NCBI GenBank assembly: GCA_900314845.1
Contig: OMWV01000022.1
Coordinates: 39,306-103,305 of the forward strand
Reading direction: 5' to 3'
From: an uncultured Eubacteriales bacterium
Lineage (GTDB): Bacteria > Bacillota > Clostridia > Lachnospirales > Lachnospiraceae
DNA length: 64,000 nucleotides
Both the position numbers and the translations under genes were made by a program. The notes beneath the pieces are model-generated. The model was given only the letters and a program-made list of their open reading frames with translations. It was not told where the DNA came from and ran no database searches. Positions 15,901 through 23,183 of this stretch are shown piece by piece (position 1 is the first letter of the stretch; each line of letters opens with the position of its first letter).

Positions 15901-15991
15901 ATTCTATCCCCGCCTGTCAACTGCTGCTTTTGCTATCTTACAAATCTTTCTCTCAACTGATATCAATCTGCTGTTTTATGTTCGGATCTTT

Positions 15992-16073
15992 GGTTAGCTT
16001 TATCTAACCTTGTAAGTTTATCTTAACGGTTAGTCTGCACTAATTCAAGTCCTTTATTGAGAATGAATCTCAA
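15992..16073 (-). promoter_or_regulatory. DUF2325 promoter with a Fur-box-like dyad and two GTTAG-N6-CTAAC operators
   Basis: On the minus strand TTGAAT (16048-16043) and TAAGAT (16025-16020) are spaced by 17 bases. Just upstream of -35 is TTGAGA-N5-TCTCAA (16057-16073), close to the Fur consensus TGATAATNATTATCA. The dyad GGTTAG-TCTGCA-CTAATT (16028-16045) occupies the spacer. A better dyad, GGTTAG-CTTTAT-CTAACC (15992-16009), lies over the start of transcription. Confidence 0.7.
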
Positions 16074-16123
16074 CAACGGACAATCCTGCCTGCCGCCCGG
16101 ATCCAGACCATAAAAATCAAGAT

Positions 16124-16149
16124 GAGCCTGCGGCATGGACCGCAGGCTC
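16124..16149 (-). terminator. Terminator hairpin between the Fur-like and DUF2325 genes
   Basis: GAGCCTGCGG and CCGCAGGCTC form a perfect 10-bp stem with a 6-base loop. On the minus strand it is followed by ATCTTGATTTTTA. It can end transcripts from the Fur-like gene and from the internal promoter at 16252-16280. Confidence 0.8.
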
Positions 16150-16245
16150 GTCTCGAGTACGAAATATTCTATCTGTCAGTATTCTACCTGGACTTTTTTC
16201 TCAAAGATTATGATCAAAAGCATCAGTTAGCAATATCTAACTTAT
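16124..16245 (-). ncRNA. Candidate short operator-controlled transcript (possible sRNA)
   Basis: This 415-base gap between the Fur-like and DUF2325 genes holds a complete minus-strand transcription unit: a promoter at 16280-16252, the dyad AGTTAG-N6-CTAACT at 16225-16242 over the expected start, and the terminator hairpin at 16149-16124. The product would be about 120 nt. It contains one tiny frame of 15 codons (MLLIIIFEKKVQVEY) without a clear ribosome site. I infer an RNA gene or short leader; nothing shows that it is expressed. Confidence 0.4.
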
Positions 16246-16280
16246 GGTCTTATTGTAACAGCTATCTATAACAAATGCAA
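16225..16280 (-). promoter_or_regulatory. Internal promoter with overlapping GTTAG-type operator
   Basis: TTGCAT (16280-16275) and TACAAT (16257-16252) are spaced by 17 bases on the minus strand. The 6-6-6 dyad AGTTAG-CAATAT-CTAACT (16225-16242) sits at about +3 to +20, a classic repressor position. Confidence 0.6.
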
Positions 16281-16315
16281 GTCTTATTTGCGAATTTTAT
16301 AAAATAAATATCTTC

Positions 16316-16753
16316 TTACCTAACGATTACTTTTACGATATTGCAGGGGCCGCTCACGCCCTTCTTCCACAGGGCTTTCTCCAGCAGGTTCATCCACTCT
16401 TCCCGGCTGAGCCTGATCTCCCTGTTGTCATCCAGCCGGATGCAGCAGCCGTCCATATTCTCCTTTATCCTGGGCTTTATGGCCGATGTTCCCAGCACAC
16501 CCGCATCCGTCAGCGTATTCACCATCCGGTAGACCGTCGCCATTCCGATCGTGGGATCCGTGCGTTTTGCCTGATAATAGATCTCCTTGCAGCTGGCGCA
16601 GTCATAGGAAAATATCACATCGAGAATGACCTGCCTCTGCCGGGTTATCCTGTATCCCTTATCTCTGAGCAGGCTTATGATCTTCTCTTTACTCTGGATC
16701 AGCTTTTTATACTTTTCATCGCTCTCGCCTGAAAAATCAGCTGTAAATGCCAT
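16316..16753 (-). CDS. Fur-family regulator with a divergent C-terminus
   Basis: A 145-aa protein with a Fur-type winged helix: SLLRDKGYRITRQRQVILDVIF (about 28-49) and DPTIGMATVYRMVNTLTDAGVL (about 70-91). The second half lacks the His-rich HHxH metal/dimer site and the CxxC...CxxC zinc pairs of ordinary Fur/PerR. It has instead RLDDNREIRLSREEWMNLLEKALWKKG. An unusual CASC pair sits before the recognition helix (YDCASCKEIYYQ). Regulation by metal is therefore uncertain. The start at ATG 16753 has GGGGTG 6 bases upstream; an in-frame GTG at 16762 is part of that site. The dyad ATTAG-N6-CTAAC (16776-16791) lies just upstream. Confidence 0.82.
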   Translation of the reverse strand: MAFTADFSGESDEKYKKLIQSKEKIISLLRDKGYRITRQRQVILDVIFSYDCASCKEIYYQAKRTDPTIGMATVYRMVNTLTDAGVLGTSAIKPRIKENMDGCCIRLDDNREIRLSREEWMNLLEKALWKKGVSGPCNIVKVIVR

Positions 16754-16775
16754 GTGGTTCACCCCGCTGCTGCGT

Positions 16776-16791
16776 ATTAGATGGCGCTAAC
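16776..16791. promoter_or_regulatory. GTTAG-type dyad upstream of the Fur-like gene
   Basis: ATTAG-ATGGCG-CTAAC lies 23 bases before the chosen ATG. Same half-sites and 6-base spacing as the dyads at 15992, 16028 and 16225. Confidence 0.55.
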
Positions 16792-16804
16792 TTCCTCTTG
16801 AAAA

Positions 16805-16829
16805 ATTATGGCGGCCATGCCGCCATAAT
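16805..16829 (-). terminator. Hairpin with U tract between pot operon and Fur-like gene (terminator or attenuator)
   Basis: ATTATGGCGGC and GCCGCCATAAT form a perfect 11-bp stem with a 3-base loop; the minus strand continues TTTTTC. It can end the potCD transcript. A promoter at 16903-16875 lies upstream of it, so it could also attenuate a Fur-like-gene transcript. Confidence 0.85.
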
Positions 16830-16862
16830 CGCCACTATTATTTTAGAGGATCGTTAAATTAA

Positions 16863-16908
16863 CTAACACTAACTAATATACACCATATGAGGGTTACTGT
16901 CAACTAAC
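16863..16908 (-). promoter_or_regulatory. Promoter flanked by GTTAG half-sites upstream of the Fur-like gene
   Basis: On the minus strand TTGACA (16903-16898) and TATATT (16880-16875) are spaced by 17 bases. GTTAG half-sites abut the -35 (16908-16904) and follow the -10 (16873-16869 and 16867-16863). The unit starts just after the potCD stop and runs into the hairpin at 16829-16805. Confidence 0.6.
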
Positions 16909-16914
16909 TTTCTG

Positions 16915-18840
16915 CTACTGGGCTTTTACTTTTGTCCAGAGCTGAGCATAGAGTTTCTTGACATCCTGAGTCTGATACCGGAAGACCTCATCCTTCGCAT
17001 AGCCGCTTCTGGGTTGGTAGGCATCTATTCCCTTGAACATGGTCTGAGACATTTTTTTGTAGACTCCTGTCACCGGGGATGTGTAGCCGATGTATTCCGT
17101 ATTCTGCTCTCCCACATCCTGCTGCAGCATGAAATCTATGAAATCGTGGGCCAGCTCCGTATTCTGGCAGTCCTTTGTGATGACCATGGCGTCATACCAG
17201 ATATTTGTCCCCTGCTCCGGCTCAAAAAAGTCCATATTTTCATTTTCCGACATGATAAGAGCACCATCGCCCGAATAAACCACCGCCATAGCCTTATTGC
17301 CGGAAACCATATTGTCTATGACATCGTCGCCGGCATATATGGGCTTCATGGTCTTGCGCTGGCGGATAAGCCAGTCGTAGGCCTGGCGGATCTGGTCCTC
17401 GTCCGTCGTGTTCATGGAATAGCCCAGAGCCTTTAACGCCACCATAAAAGAGTCTCTCTCCGAATCATACATATAAAGATTTCCCTTATACTTCTGATCC
17501 ATCAGGATATTCCAGCCCTCGCTCAGGTCAGCCTTATCCACAAGAGTCTTGTCATAGAGGATGCCGACGCTTCCATAGAAGTAAGGAACAGAATATACAT
17601 TTCCCGGATCATATTCCTTGTCCATGACGTCCGGATTCAGGCTGTCCTTGTTTGAGATCAGACTCCAGTCTATGGGCTGCAGATAATCTTCTTTTATCAG
17701 CCTCTCTATCATATAATCAGAGGGAATAAGGATATCGTACTGGTCTCCCGCCAGAAGCTTTGTGTAGAGCATCTCATTGGAATCGAATGTCTCATAGACA
17801 ACGGTACATCCGTACTCCTCCTCAAAACGCCCCAGAAGGTCCATATCAATGTATTCGCCGGCATTGTATACGCGAAGCTGCTGCTTCTTCCCGGCCGCGC
17901 TGGCGCTTTTTTTCGCTGCCGAGTAGGATCCAGCCACAAGAACGACTCCCAGAAGGGCAATGACAAAACCGGCTCCCAGCCTTCTGTGCTTTTTTACGCC
18001 GCCGGATGGAGGCAGAGCCCCCTCTTCTTCAAGCTCCTTCTCCATTTTCCTCTCTGCCGCCGCCTTTTTCGCCCTGATCCGGGGAGTGGCAAATACCACG
18101 ATCAGGATGACGACGATCACAAGTATCACGATGGTCGAGAGGGCGTTTATGATGGGATTTATGCGCTTTGTCATATTGTAGACGATGATAGAAATGTTCT
18201 TGACCCCATTTCCCGTGACGAAATAGGATATAACGAAATCGTCAAATGACATGGTAAATGAGAGAAGGACTCCCGCATAGATCCCTGTCTTTATCGCCGG
18301 AAGGATGACCTTTATCATGGCCTGAAAGGGAGTCGCCCCCAGATCCATGGCCGCATTTGCCAGATTGGGGTCAAGAGAGCGCACCTTGGGATAGACGCTC
18401 GTTATGACAAATGGCGTGCAGAAGCCGATGTGAGCCAGCAGCATGGTCCAATACCCTTTTGAAAATCCCAGGGAGGAGAAGAGCAGCATCCAGGAGATAG
18501 CTGTCACGATATCCGGATTGAGGATGGGGATATCGTTCATCGTGAGGATGGCATCCTTGAGGACCCGGCCGGTGCTGGACAGGCCTATGGCCGTGATCGT
18601 GCCCAGGATCGTCGAGACGATGGTCGCTATCACGGCGATGGTAACAGAGACATAGACAGCCTGCACGATATCATTATTTTTCAGAAGCGCCTCGTACCAC
18701 CTCATGGAAAAGCCCGTAAAATGCGAGAGTGATTTTGAAGAGTTAAAGGAGAAAAATATCGTAACTCCTATCGGGAGATAGAAAAAGGCGAAGCACAGCA
18801 CCACATACAATTTTGCCCAAAATCCGTTTCCTTTATTCAT
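16915..18840 (-). CDS. Fused spermidine/putrescine permease and substrate-binding protein (PotC-PotD)
   Basis: A single 641-aa chain. Residues 1-255 are a PotC-type inner-membrane permease with six helices and the EAA loop NAAMDLGATPFQAMIKVILPAIKTG. A basic/acidic cytoplasmic linker (about 255-285, KKAAAERKMEKELEEEGALPP) leads to an extra helix (GAGFVIALLGVVLVAGSYSAA, about 290-310). Residues about 325-641 are a PotD-type binding domain on the outside: QLRVYNAGEYIDMDLLGRFEEEYGCTVVYETFDSNEML, DILIPSDYMIERL, VPYFYGSVGILYD. PotC and PotD are usually separate. The open frame is continuous across the joint. ATG 18840 lies 5 bases after the potB stop. It would recruit PotA and PotB for polyamine uptake. 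Confidence 0.92.
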   Translation of the reverse strand: MNKGNGFWAKLYVVLCFAFFYLPIGVTIFFSFNSSKSLSHFTGFSMRWYEALLKNNDIVQAVYVSVTIAVIATIVSTILGTITAIGLSSTGRVLKDAILTMNDIPILNPDIVTAISWMLLFSSLGFSKGYWTMLLAHIGFCTPFVITSVYPKVRSLDPNLANAAMDLGATPFQAMIKVILPAIKTGIYAGVLLSFTMSFDDFVISYFVTGNGVKNISIIVYNMTKRINPIINALSTIVILVIVVILIVVFATPRIRAKKAAAERKMEKELEEEGALPPSGGVKKHRRLGAGFVIALLGVVLVAGSYSAAKKSASAAGKKQQLRVYNAGEYIDMDLLGRFEEEYGCTVVYETFDSNEMLYTKLLAGDQYDILIPSDYMIERLIKEDYLQPIDWSLISNKDSLNPDVMDKEYDPGNVYSVPYFYGSVGILYDKTLVDKADLSEGWNILMDQKYKGNLYMYDSERDSFMVALKALGYSMNTTDEDQIRQAYDWLIRQRKTMKPIYAGDDVIDNMVSGNKAMAVVYSGDGALIMSENENMDFFEPEQGTNIWYDAMVITKDCQNTELAHDFIDFMLQQDVGEQNTEYIGYTSPVTGVYKKMSQTMFKGIDAYQPRSGYAKDEVFRYQTQDVKKLYAQLWTKVKAQ

Positions 18841-18845
18841 CTGCC

Positions 18846-19673
18846 TTATCTCTCCTCTGCTTCTTTCAGATCTATCTTCTTCATCAGCCTCATGGCCAAA
18901 AGAATGATGATGGCAAGGATCAGTGAGATCGCGCTGCCGAAGTTCCAGTCTCCGATGGAGATGAACTGGGACTCTATCAGGTTTCCGATCAGCACATACT
19001 GGCCGCCGCCCAGAAGCTTGGGGATGACGAAGGAGGAAATAGCCATGAGAAATACCATGACGACTCCGTTTATCACGCCCGGTATGGAAAGCTTGAATAT
19101 GACGCGGCGGAATGTCTGCAGGGGATTGGCTCCCAGATCCATGGCCGCCTCTATGAGAGACCGGTCCATCTTGCGCAGGGACGTGTGGATGGGAATGATC
19201 ATGAAGGGCATGAAGTTGCAGATCATGCCGATCATAACAGAAAAATCCGTATACATCATGTGAACAGGATCTATGCCCAAAAGGCCCAGCAGGGAATTGA
19301 TAATGCCGTTGTCGGAGAGCAGGTTCATCCAGGCATAGGTGCGCAGGAGCATATTGATCCAGGTGGGTATGGTCACGGCCATGATCAGCATATCCTGAGC
19401 CCCCTCCGGCGCCCTGGATATGATGTAGGCCAGAGGATATCCTGCCGCGAAACAGATAAATGTCGTTATAACGCCCAGCTCCAGAGACTTGAGAAATACC
19501 ATGACATAGGTATGCTCATTGATCTTTGCCAGGTTGGAGAGGGTAAAGTTCAGGGTCTTCACGCTGTTCCCGCCGCTGGTAAAGGCATAGAGCACGATAA
19601 GCAGGATAGGAATGATGATAAATATCGCGCACCAGACAATATAGGGTATGGTCAGTTTTTTGTAGTGTTTCAC
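18846..19673 (-). CDS. potB: Spermidine/putrescine ABC transporter permease
   Basis: A 275-aa permease with six hydrophobic segments and an EAA loop, EAAMDLGANPLQTFRRVIFKLSIPGVINGVVMVF (about 175-208), matching PotB. The N-terminus IPYIVWCAIFIIIPILLIVLYAF is the first helix. The start is GTG 19673, 7 bases after GGGAGG. That GTG is embedded in the palindrome TTTCACGTGAAA of a parS-like site, so translation start and ParB binding could interfere. It is 19 bases downstream of potA. Confidence 0.93.
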   Translation of the reverse strand: MKHYKKLTIPYIVWCAIFIIIPILLIVLYAFTSGGNSVKTLNFTLSNLAKINEHTYVMVFLKSLELGVITTFICFAAGYPLAYIISRAPEGAQDMLIMAVTIPTWINMLLRTYAWMNLLSDNGIINSLLGLLGIDPVHMMYTDFSVMIGMICNFMPFMIIPIHTSLRKMDRSLIEAAMDLGANPLQTFRRVIFKLSIPGVINGVVMVFLMAISSFVIPKLLGGGQYVLIGNLIESQFISIGDWNFGSAISLILAIIILLAMRLMKKIDLKEAEER

Positions 19674-19681
19674 GTGAAACC
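19666..19681. other. parS-like ParB-binding site at the potB start codon
   Basis: TGTTTCACGTGAAACC matches the 16-bp parS consensus at 15 of 16 positions (last base C for A). The central CACGTG contains the GTG start codon of potB on the minus strand. It lies about 22.5 kb from the three perfect parS sites beside parA, and about 34 kb from dnaA, within the usual parS zone around oriC. Confidence 0.72.
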
Positions 19682-19692
19682 TCCCAACTGCG

Positions 19693-20733
19693 TCAATAAG
19701 GCGTCTTCCACATTACATGAATGTCATCCGGCGTCAGGGTGAGACCGACGGGGGTTCCGACCTCCCAGTAGTCTGTCGTATTTATCATATAATCACGGTA
19801 CTTTGTCTTCACCATGACATTGTAGTGGACTCCCTTGAATGTGACAGAGGTTACCTGGCCGGTCAATTTGCCGTCCTCCGGCTTTACGATATCGATATCC
19901 TCCGGTCTCAGGACAACTTCCACAGGCTCATTTTCCGGAAATCCCTTATCCACGCACTCGAAGTCCACGCCGTCGAAGTGGACAAGGAGGTCTTTCTTCA
20001 TGATGCCGTCTATAATATTCGACTCCCCGATAAATCCTGCCACAAAGCGGTTCTCGGGCTCATTATAGATATCGATGGGCCTTCCGATCTGCTGGATGGT
20101 CCCTTCATTTATGACGACAACCGTATCCGACATGGTCAGGGCCTCTTCCTGGTCATGGGTGACAAAAATGAATGTGATGCCGACTTCCTGCTGCATCTTC
20201 TTCAGCTCCACCTGCATATCCCGGCGCAGCTTGGCATCCAGAGCCCCCAGGGGCTCATCGAGCAGAAGGACCTTGGGCTCATTCACCAGGGCGCGGGCTA
20301 TGGCAACTCTCTGCTGCTGGCCGCCCGAGAGCAGATTCACATCCCTGGGGCCGAAATCAGCCAGACCGACCATCTGCAGCATCCGGTTGACCCTTGTTGT
20401 GATAAAGCTCTCATCCACCTTCTTTATCCTCAGGCCAAAGGCTACATTCTCAAAAACGTTCATGTGAGGGAAGAGGGAATACTTCTGAAATACCGTATTG
20501 ACCTCCCTCTTGTAGGCGGGCACTTTGGACACATCCACCCCGTCAAAGAGCACCTGGCCCCCGCTCGGCTCCTCAAAGCCGGCGATAATGCGCAGGGTCG
20601 TCGTTTTCCCGCAGCCGCTGGGGCCGAGCAGGGTCAGAAATTCATTCTGATAGATATCAAGGTTTATCCCTCTTAGCACCTGCTGATCCCCATAATTCTT
20701 CGTAAGATTCTTTAGTTCTATTATCTTTTCCAT
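19693..20733 (-). CDS. potA: Spermidine/putrescine ABC transporter ATPase
   Basis: A 346-aa ABC importer ATPase. Walker [10 protein letters not shown] (about residue 36-44), signature [15 protein letters not shown] (about 135-149), Walker [14 protein letters not shown]-loop VTHDQEEA. The C-terminal TOBE domain (about 240-346, [40 protein letters not shown]) matches PotA. The start at 20733 has GAGGAG upstream. It is second in the operon, 16 bases after the regulator. Confidence 0.95.
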   Translation of the reverse strand: MEKIIELKNLTKNYGDQQVLRGINLDIYQNEFLTLLGPSGCGKTTTLRIIAGFEEPSGGQVLFDGVDVSKVPAYKREVNTVFQKYSLFPHMNVFENVAFGLRIKKVDESFITTRVNRMLQMVGLADFGPRDVNLLSGGQQQRVAIARALVNEPKVLLLDEPLGALDAKLRRDMQVELKKMQQEVGITFIFVTHDQEEALTMSDTVVVINEGTIQQIGRPIDIYNEPENRFVAGFIGESNIIDGIMKKDLLVHFDGVDFECVDKGFPENEPVEVVLRPEDIDIVKPEDGKLTGQVTSVTFKGVHYNVMVKTKYRDYMINTTDYWEVGTPVGLTLTPDDIHVMWKTPY

Positions 20734-20749
20734 CCGCGGCTCTCCTCGC

Positions 20750-21283
20750 CTAAAATGAGGGCGGCGTCGTCACCCAGATGACCTTCGCCTGTCTGTTTCC
20801 AGTATTTTTCAGAAAATGGATCCTATCCCCCCGAAAATAAAATGTCTGACCTTTTCTGACCGTGTAGACCCGACTGCCGTAATGCAGCTCCACCTTCCCG
20901 GCCAGCACATAGCCGAATTCCTCTGCCTCAAAAGGCCCGCAGGTCTGCGACTGCCCTCCGGGATCCAGACTGATGACGATCGGTTCCATCTTGTTTTTCT
21001 GCGCGTTGGGCACGATAAAGGAGATATCGTAGCCCTCCTGCTCGTTTATAAAGTAATCCGCGGCCGTGAAGACGATCTGATCCTCCTCGTCGTCCTTGAA
21101 AAATTCTCCCAGGTTTGTCCCCAGGGCCTCGAGAATATCTTCCAGGCTGGCGATAGAAGGAGACGTCAGATTCCTTTCTACCTGGGAGAGAAATCCTTTC
21201 GTAAGCTCGCTCCTGTTGGCCAGTTCCTCAAGCGTCAGCTGATTTGTGATTCGAAGGCGCCTGATCTTCGCCCCGATATCCAT
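20750..21283 (-). CDS. XRE-cupin transcriptional regulator of the pot operon
   Basis: A 177-aa regulator. Residues 1-60 are an XRE helix-turn-helix ([51 protein letters not shown]). Residues about 105-177 are a cupin ([45 protein letters not shown]). This PuuR-like layout is common in first genes of polyamine operons, where the cupin presumably senses the ligand. ATG 21283 (MDIGAKI) follows GGAGA by 5 bases; the TTG at 21295 is less likely. It heads the operon XRE-potA-potB-potCD with gaps of 16, 19 and 5 bases. Confidence 0.88.
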   Translation of the reverse strand: MDIGAKIRRLRITNQLTLEELANRSELTKGFLSQVERNLTSPSIASLEDILEALGTNLGEFFKDDEEDQIVFTAADYFINEQEGYDISFIVPNAQKNKMEPIVISLDPGGQSQTCGPFEAEEFGYVLAGKVELHYGSRVYTVRKGQTFYFRGDRIHFLKNTGNRQAKVIWVTTPPSF

Positions 21284-21353
21284 GGCATTCTCCAATCTGC
21301 CGCCAGGGTAGGAACCGGCGGCTTTTTCTCATGATAAACATAATGTTTTATAA

Positions 21354-21411
21354 TACTAAACTACTCTCCCCTCTCAATGAAGTCAAGTATTTTTAAACAA
21401 AAAGTTTAGTA
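21354..21411 (-). promoter_or_regulatory. pot operon promoter with paired operators
   Basis: On the minus strand TTGACT (21386-21381) and TAGTTT (21363-21358) are spaced by 17 bases. The inverted pair TACTAAAC (21354-21361) and GTTTAGTA (21404-21411) flanks the promoter: one copy covers the -10 and the other lies upstream of -35. This is a plausible binding site for the XRE-cupin protein encoded downstream. Confidence 0.6.
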
Positions 21412-21436
21412 TAAAAGAACACCCCCCGCGGGCATG

Positions 21437-21478
21437 AAAAAAGCATGCAGATGGATCTTAACGGATCCGCCTGCATGC
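21437..21478 (-). terminator. Terminator after rsmA
   Basis: GCATGCAG (21443-21450) pairs with CTGCATGC (21471-21478), with an inner GGATC/GATCC stem, followed on the minus strand by TTTTTT. It closes the metG-tatD-rsmA unit. Confidence 0.85.
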
Positions 21479-21492
21479 CGCGGAAATTTTTC

Positions 21493-22377
21493 TTATCTTG
21501 TTTCCTTTTCTCTTTGGGCAGAAATGATATCAGCCAGCCTGGCAAACTCTTCCAAAGTCAGAGCCTCTCCCCTCACCGCGGGGGCAAAGCCTGCCTCCTC
21601 TATGGCCTTGGCGGCCGCTGCCTTGGAGATATCAAGTCTCTGGCTGCTGCTTATGCCGTTGACCAGGGTCTTGCGCCTTTTCTCAAAGGCTGCGTGTATG
21701 ATGTCAAACATGAGCACAGGATCCGATACGCTGACCGGCGGGGTTTCATATTTTGTCAGCCGGATGACCGCCGAATCCACATTGGGGCGGGGCATAAAAC
21801 AGTTGCGTGGAACATTTGCCGCCAGGTAAGGGCGGGCATAATACTGGACAGCCAGGGACAGGGCTCCGTAGTCCTTGCTGCCGGGGCCGGAATTCATCCG
21901 CCGGGCAACTTCCTTCTGGACCATGACCGTTATGCTCTCCACGGGGATATCCTGCTCAAGCAGCATCATGATGATCGGCGTCGTGATATAGTAGGGAAGA
22001 TTGGCCACGACCTTTACATGGGCAAGGCTCTGCCTCTCCTCCCCGATCAGCTTCTTCAGGTCAAGAGCCATGATGTCGGAGCTGATCACCTTTACATTGT
22101 CATAGGGGGCCAGCGTCTCCTCCAGAATGGGGAGGAGATTCCTGTCTATCTCCACGGAGACGACTTTTCCTGCTGCCTCCGCCAGATACTGGGTCAGCGT
22201 GCCGATGCCGGGCCCGATCTCAAGGACCATATCATCTTTACAGACTCCTGCCCCCTCTATGATCTTCTCCAGCACCCTGGCGTCTATGAGAAAATTCTGG
22301 CCGAATTTTTTCCGGAAGCAGAAATCGTACTTTTTTATCGTCTCTGCCGTTTTCCCGGGATCTGAAAGTTTTTCCAT
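21493..22377 (-). CDS. rsmA: 16S rRNA (adenine1518/1519-N6)-dimethyltransferase
   Basis: RsmA/KsgA dimethylates two adjacent adenines in helix 45 of 16S rRNA late in small-subunit assembly. Motifs: FRKKFGQNFLID (about 21-32), VLEIGPGIGTLTQYL (SAM loop, about 51-65), VVSVEIDRNL, VVANLPYYITTPIIMMLLE (NLPY catalytic motif, about 125-143). The C-terminal helical domain ends with EEFARLADI. The 294-aa length is normal. ATG 22377 is 1 base after the tatD stop, with AGGATGAAG in the tatD 3' end as ribosome site. metG-tatD-rsmA is a standard Firmicutes order. Confidence 0.96.
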   Translation of the reverse strand: MEKLSDPGKTAETIKKYDFCFRKKFGQNFLIDARVLEKIIEGAGVCKDDMVLEIGPGIGTLTQYLAEAAGKVVSVEIDRNLLPILEETLAPYDNVKVISSDIMALDLKKLIGEERQSLAHVKVVANLPYYITTPIIMMLLEQDIPVESITVMVQKEVARRMNSGPGSKDYGALSLAVQYYARPYLAANVPRNCFMPRPNVDSAVIRLTKYETPPVSVSDPVLMFDIIHAAFEKRRKTLVNGISSSQRLDISKAAAAKAIEEAGFAPAVRGEALTLEEFARLADIISAQREKETR

Positions 22378-22378
22378 A

Positions 22379-23152
22379 TCACTTCATCCTGTAAAGTCTC
22401 ATCGCGTTGTCCCAGGTGACAGCTTCCACCTGCTCTGTACTTACGCCCTTTATCTGGGAAATGGCTTCCACAACATAGGGAATGTTGAGGGAGCTGTTTC
22501 TCTTGCCCCTGTTGGGCTCAGGCGTCAGGTAAGGGCAGTCTGTCTCAAGTACCAGGCTCTGAAGCGGAGCCATCTGAACGACCTCCTTGAGTACGCGGGC
22601 GTTTTTGTAGGTGAGCACCCCGCCTATGCCCAGGTACAGGCCCATCTTCAGATATTCCTTTGCCTGCTCGGCCGAGTAGGAATAGCAGTGGACAACTCCG
22701 CCGATATCCCCGATCCGTTCCTCTTTTGCTATATCCATGGTATCCTGGGCTGCCTGCCTGGAGTGGATGACGATGGGAAGACCCACCTCGCGCGCCAGAT
22801 CTATCTGTCTTCTGAACCAGTAGCGCTGATGGTACTTCTTCTCCTCATCCTTCTCCCAGTAATAATCCAGCCCGATCTCTCCCACGGCGACGACCTTGTT
22901 CCTGCCCGTCAGCTCCCTGATATGGGCAAAGCTTTCTTCATTCAGCTGGTCTGTATCCGAGGGGTGCACGCCGACGGCAGCGTAAATAAAATCATAGCGG
23001 TCTGCCAGGTCCGCGCTCTCATCCGAAGACTGGATATCGCATCCTATATTCACGATGCGGCCTATGCCCGAGGGGACCATGGAGGCAAGAAGTTCCTGCC
23101 TGTCCTCGTCAAATTTCTCATCATCGTAATGTGCGTGGGTATCAAAAATCAT
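22379..23152 (-). CDS. tatD: TatD-family metal-dependent DNase
   Basis: A 257-aa amidohydrolase-fold protein; TatD proteins have 3'-5' exonuclease activity and are linked to DNA repair. Metal motifs: FDTHAHYDDEKF at the N-terminus, AVGVHPSD, GEIGLDYY, PIVIHSRQA, HCYSYSAEQA and ETDCPYLTPEP. The start is ATG 23152 (MIFDTHAH), with CAGGAG 8 bases upstream; the longer open frame overlaps metG without homology. It sits between metG and rsmA, its usual position. Confidence 0.94.
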   Translation of the reverse strand: MIFDTHAHYDDEKFDEDRQELLASMVPSGIGRIVNIGCDIQSSDESADLADRYDFIYAAVGVHPSDTDQLNEESFAHIRELTGRNKVVAVGEIGLDYYWEKDEEKKYHQRYWFRRQIDLAREVGLPIVIHSRQAAQDTMDIAKEERIGDIGGVVHCYSYSAEQAKEYLKMGLYLGIGGVLTYKNARVLKEVVQMAPLQSLVLETDCPYLTPEPNRGKRNSSLNIPYVVEAISQIKGVSTEQVEAVTWDNAMRLYRMK

Positions 23153-23183
23153 TCTCTGAACTCCTGATGTATTTCTGACCGGA

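Noticed and set aside
16180..16224. A 15-codon peptide gene (MLLIIIFEKKVQVEY) in the candidate small RNA
   Set aside because: No ribosome site and too short to support; mentioned only as a possibility in the RNA entry.
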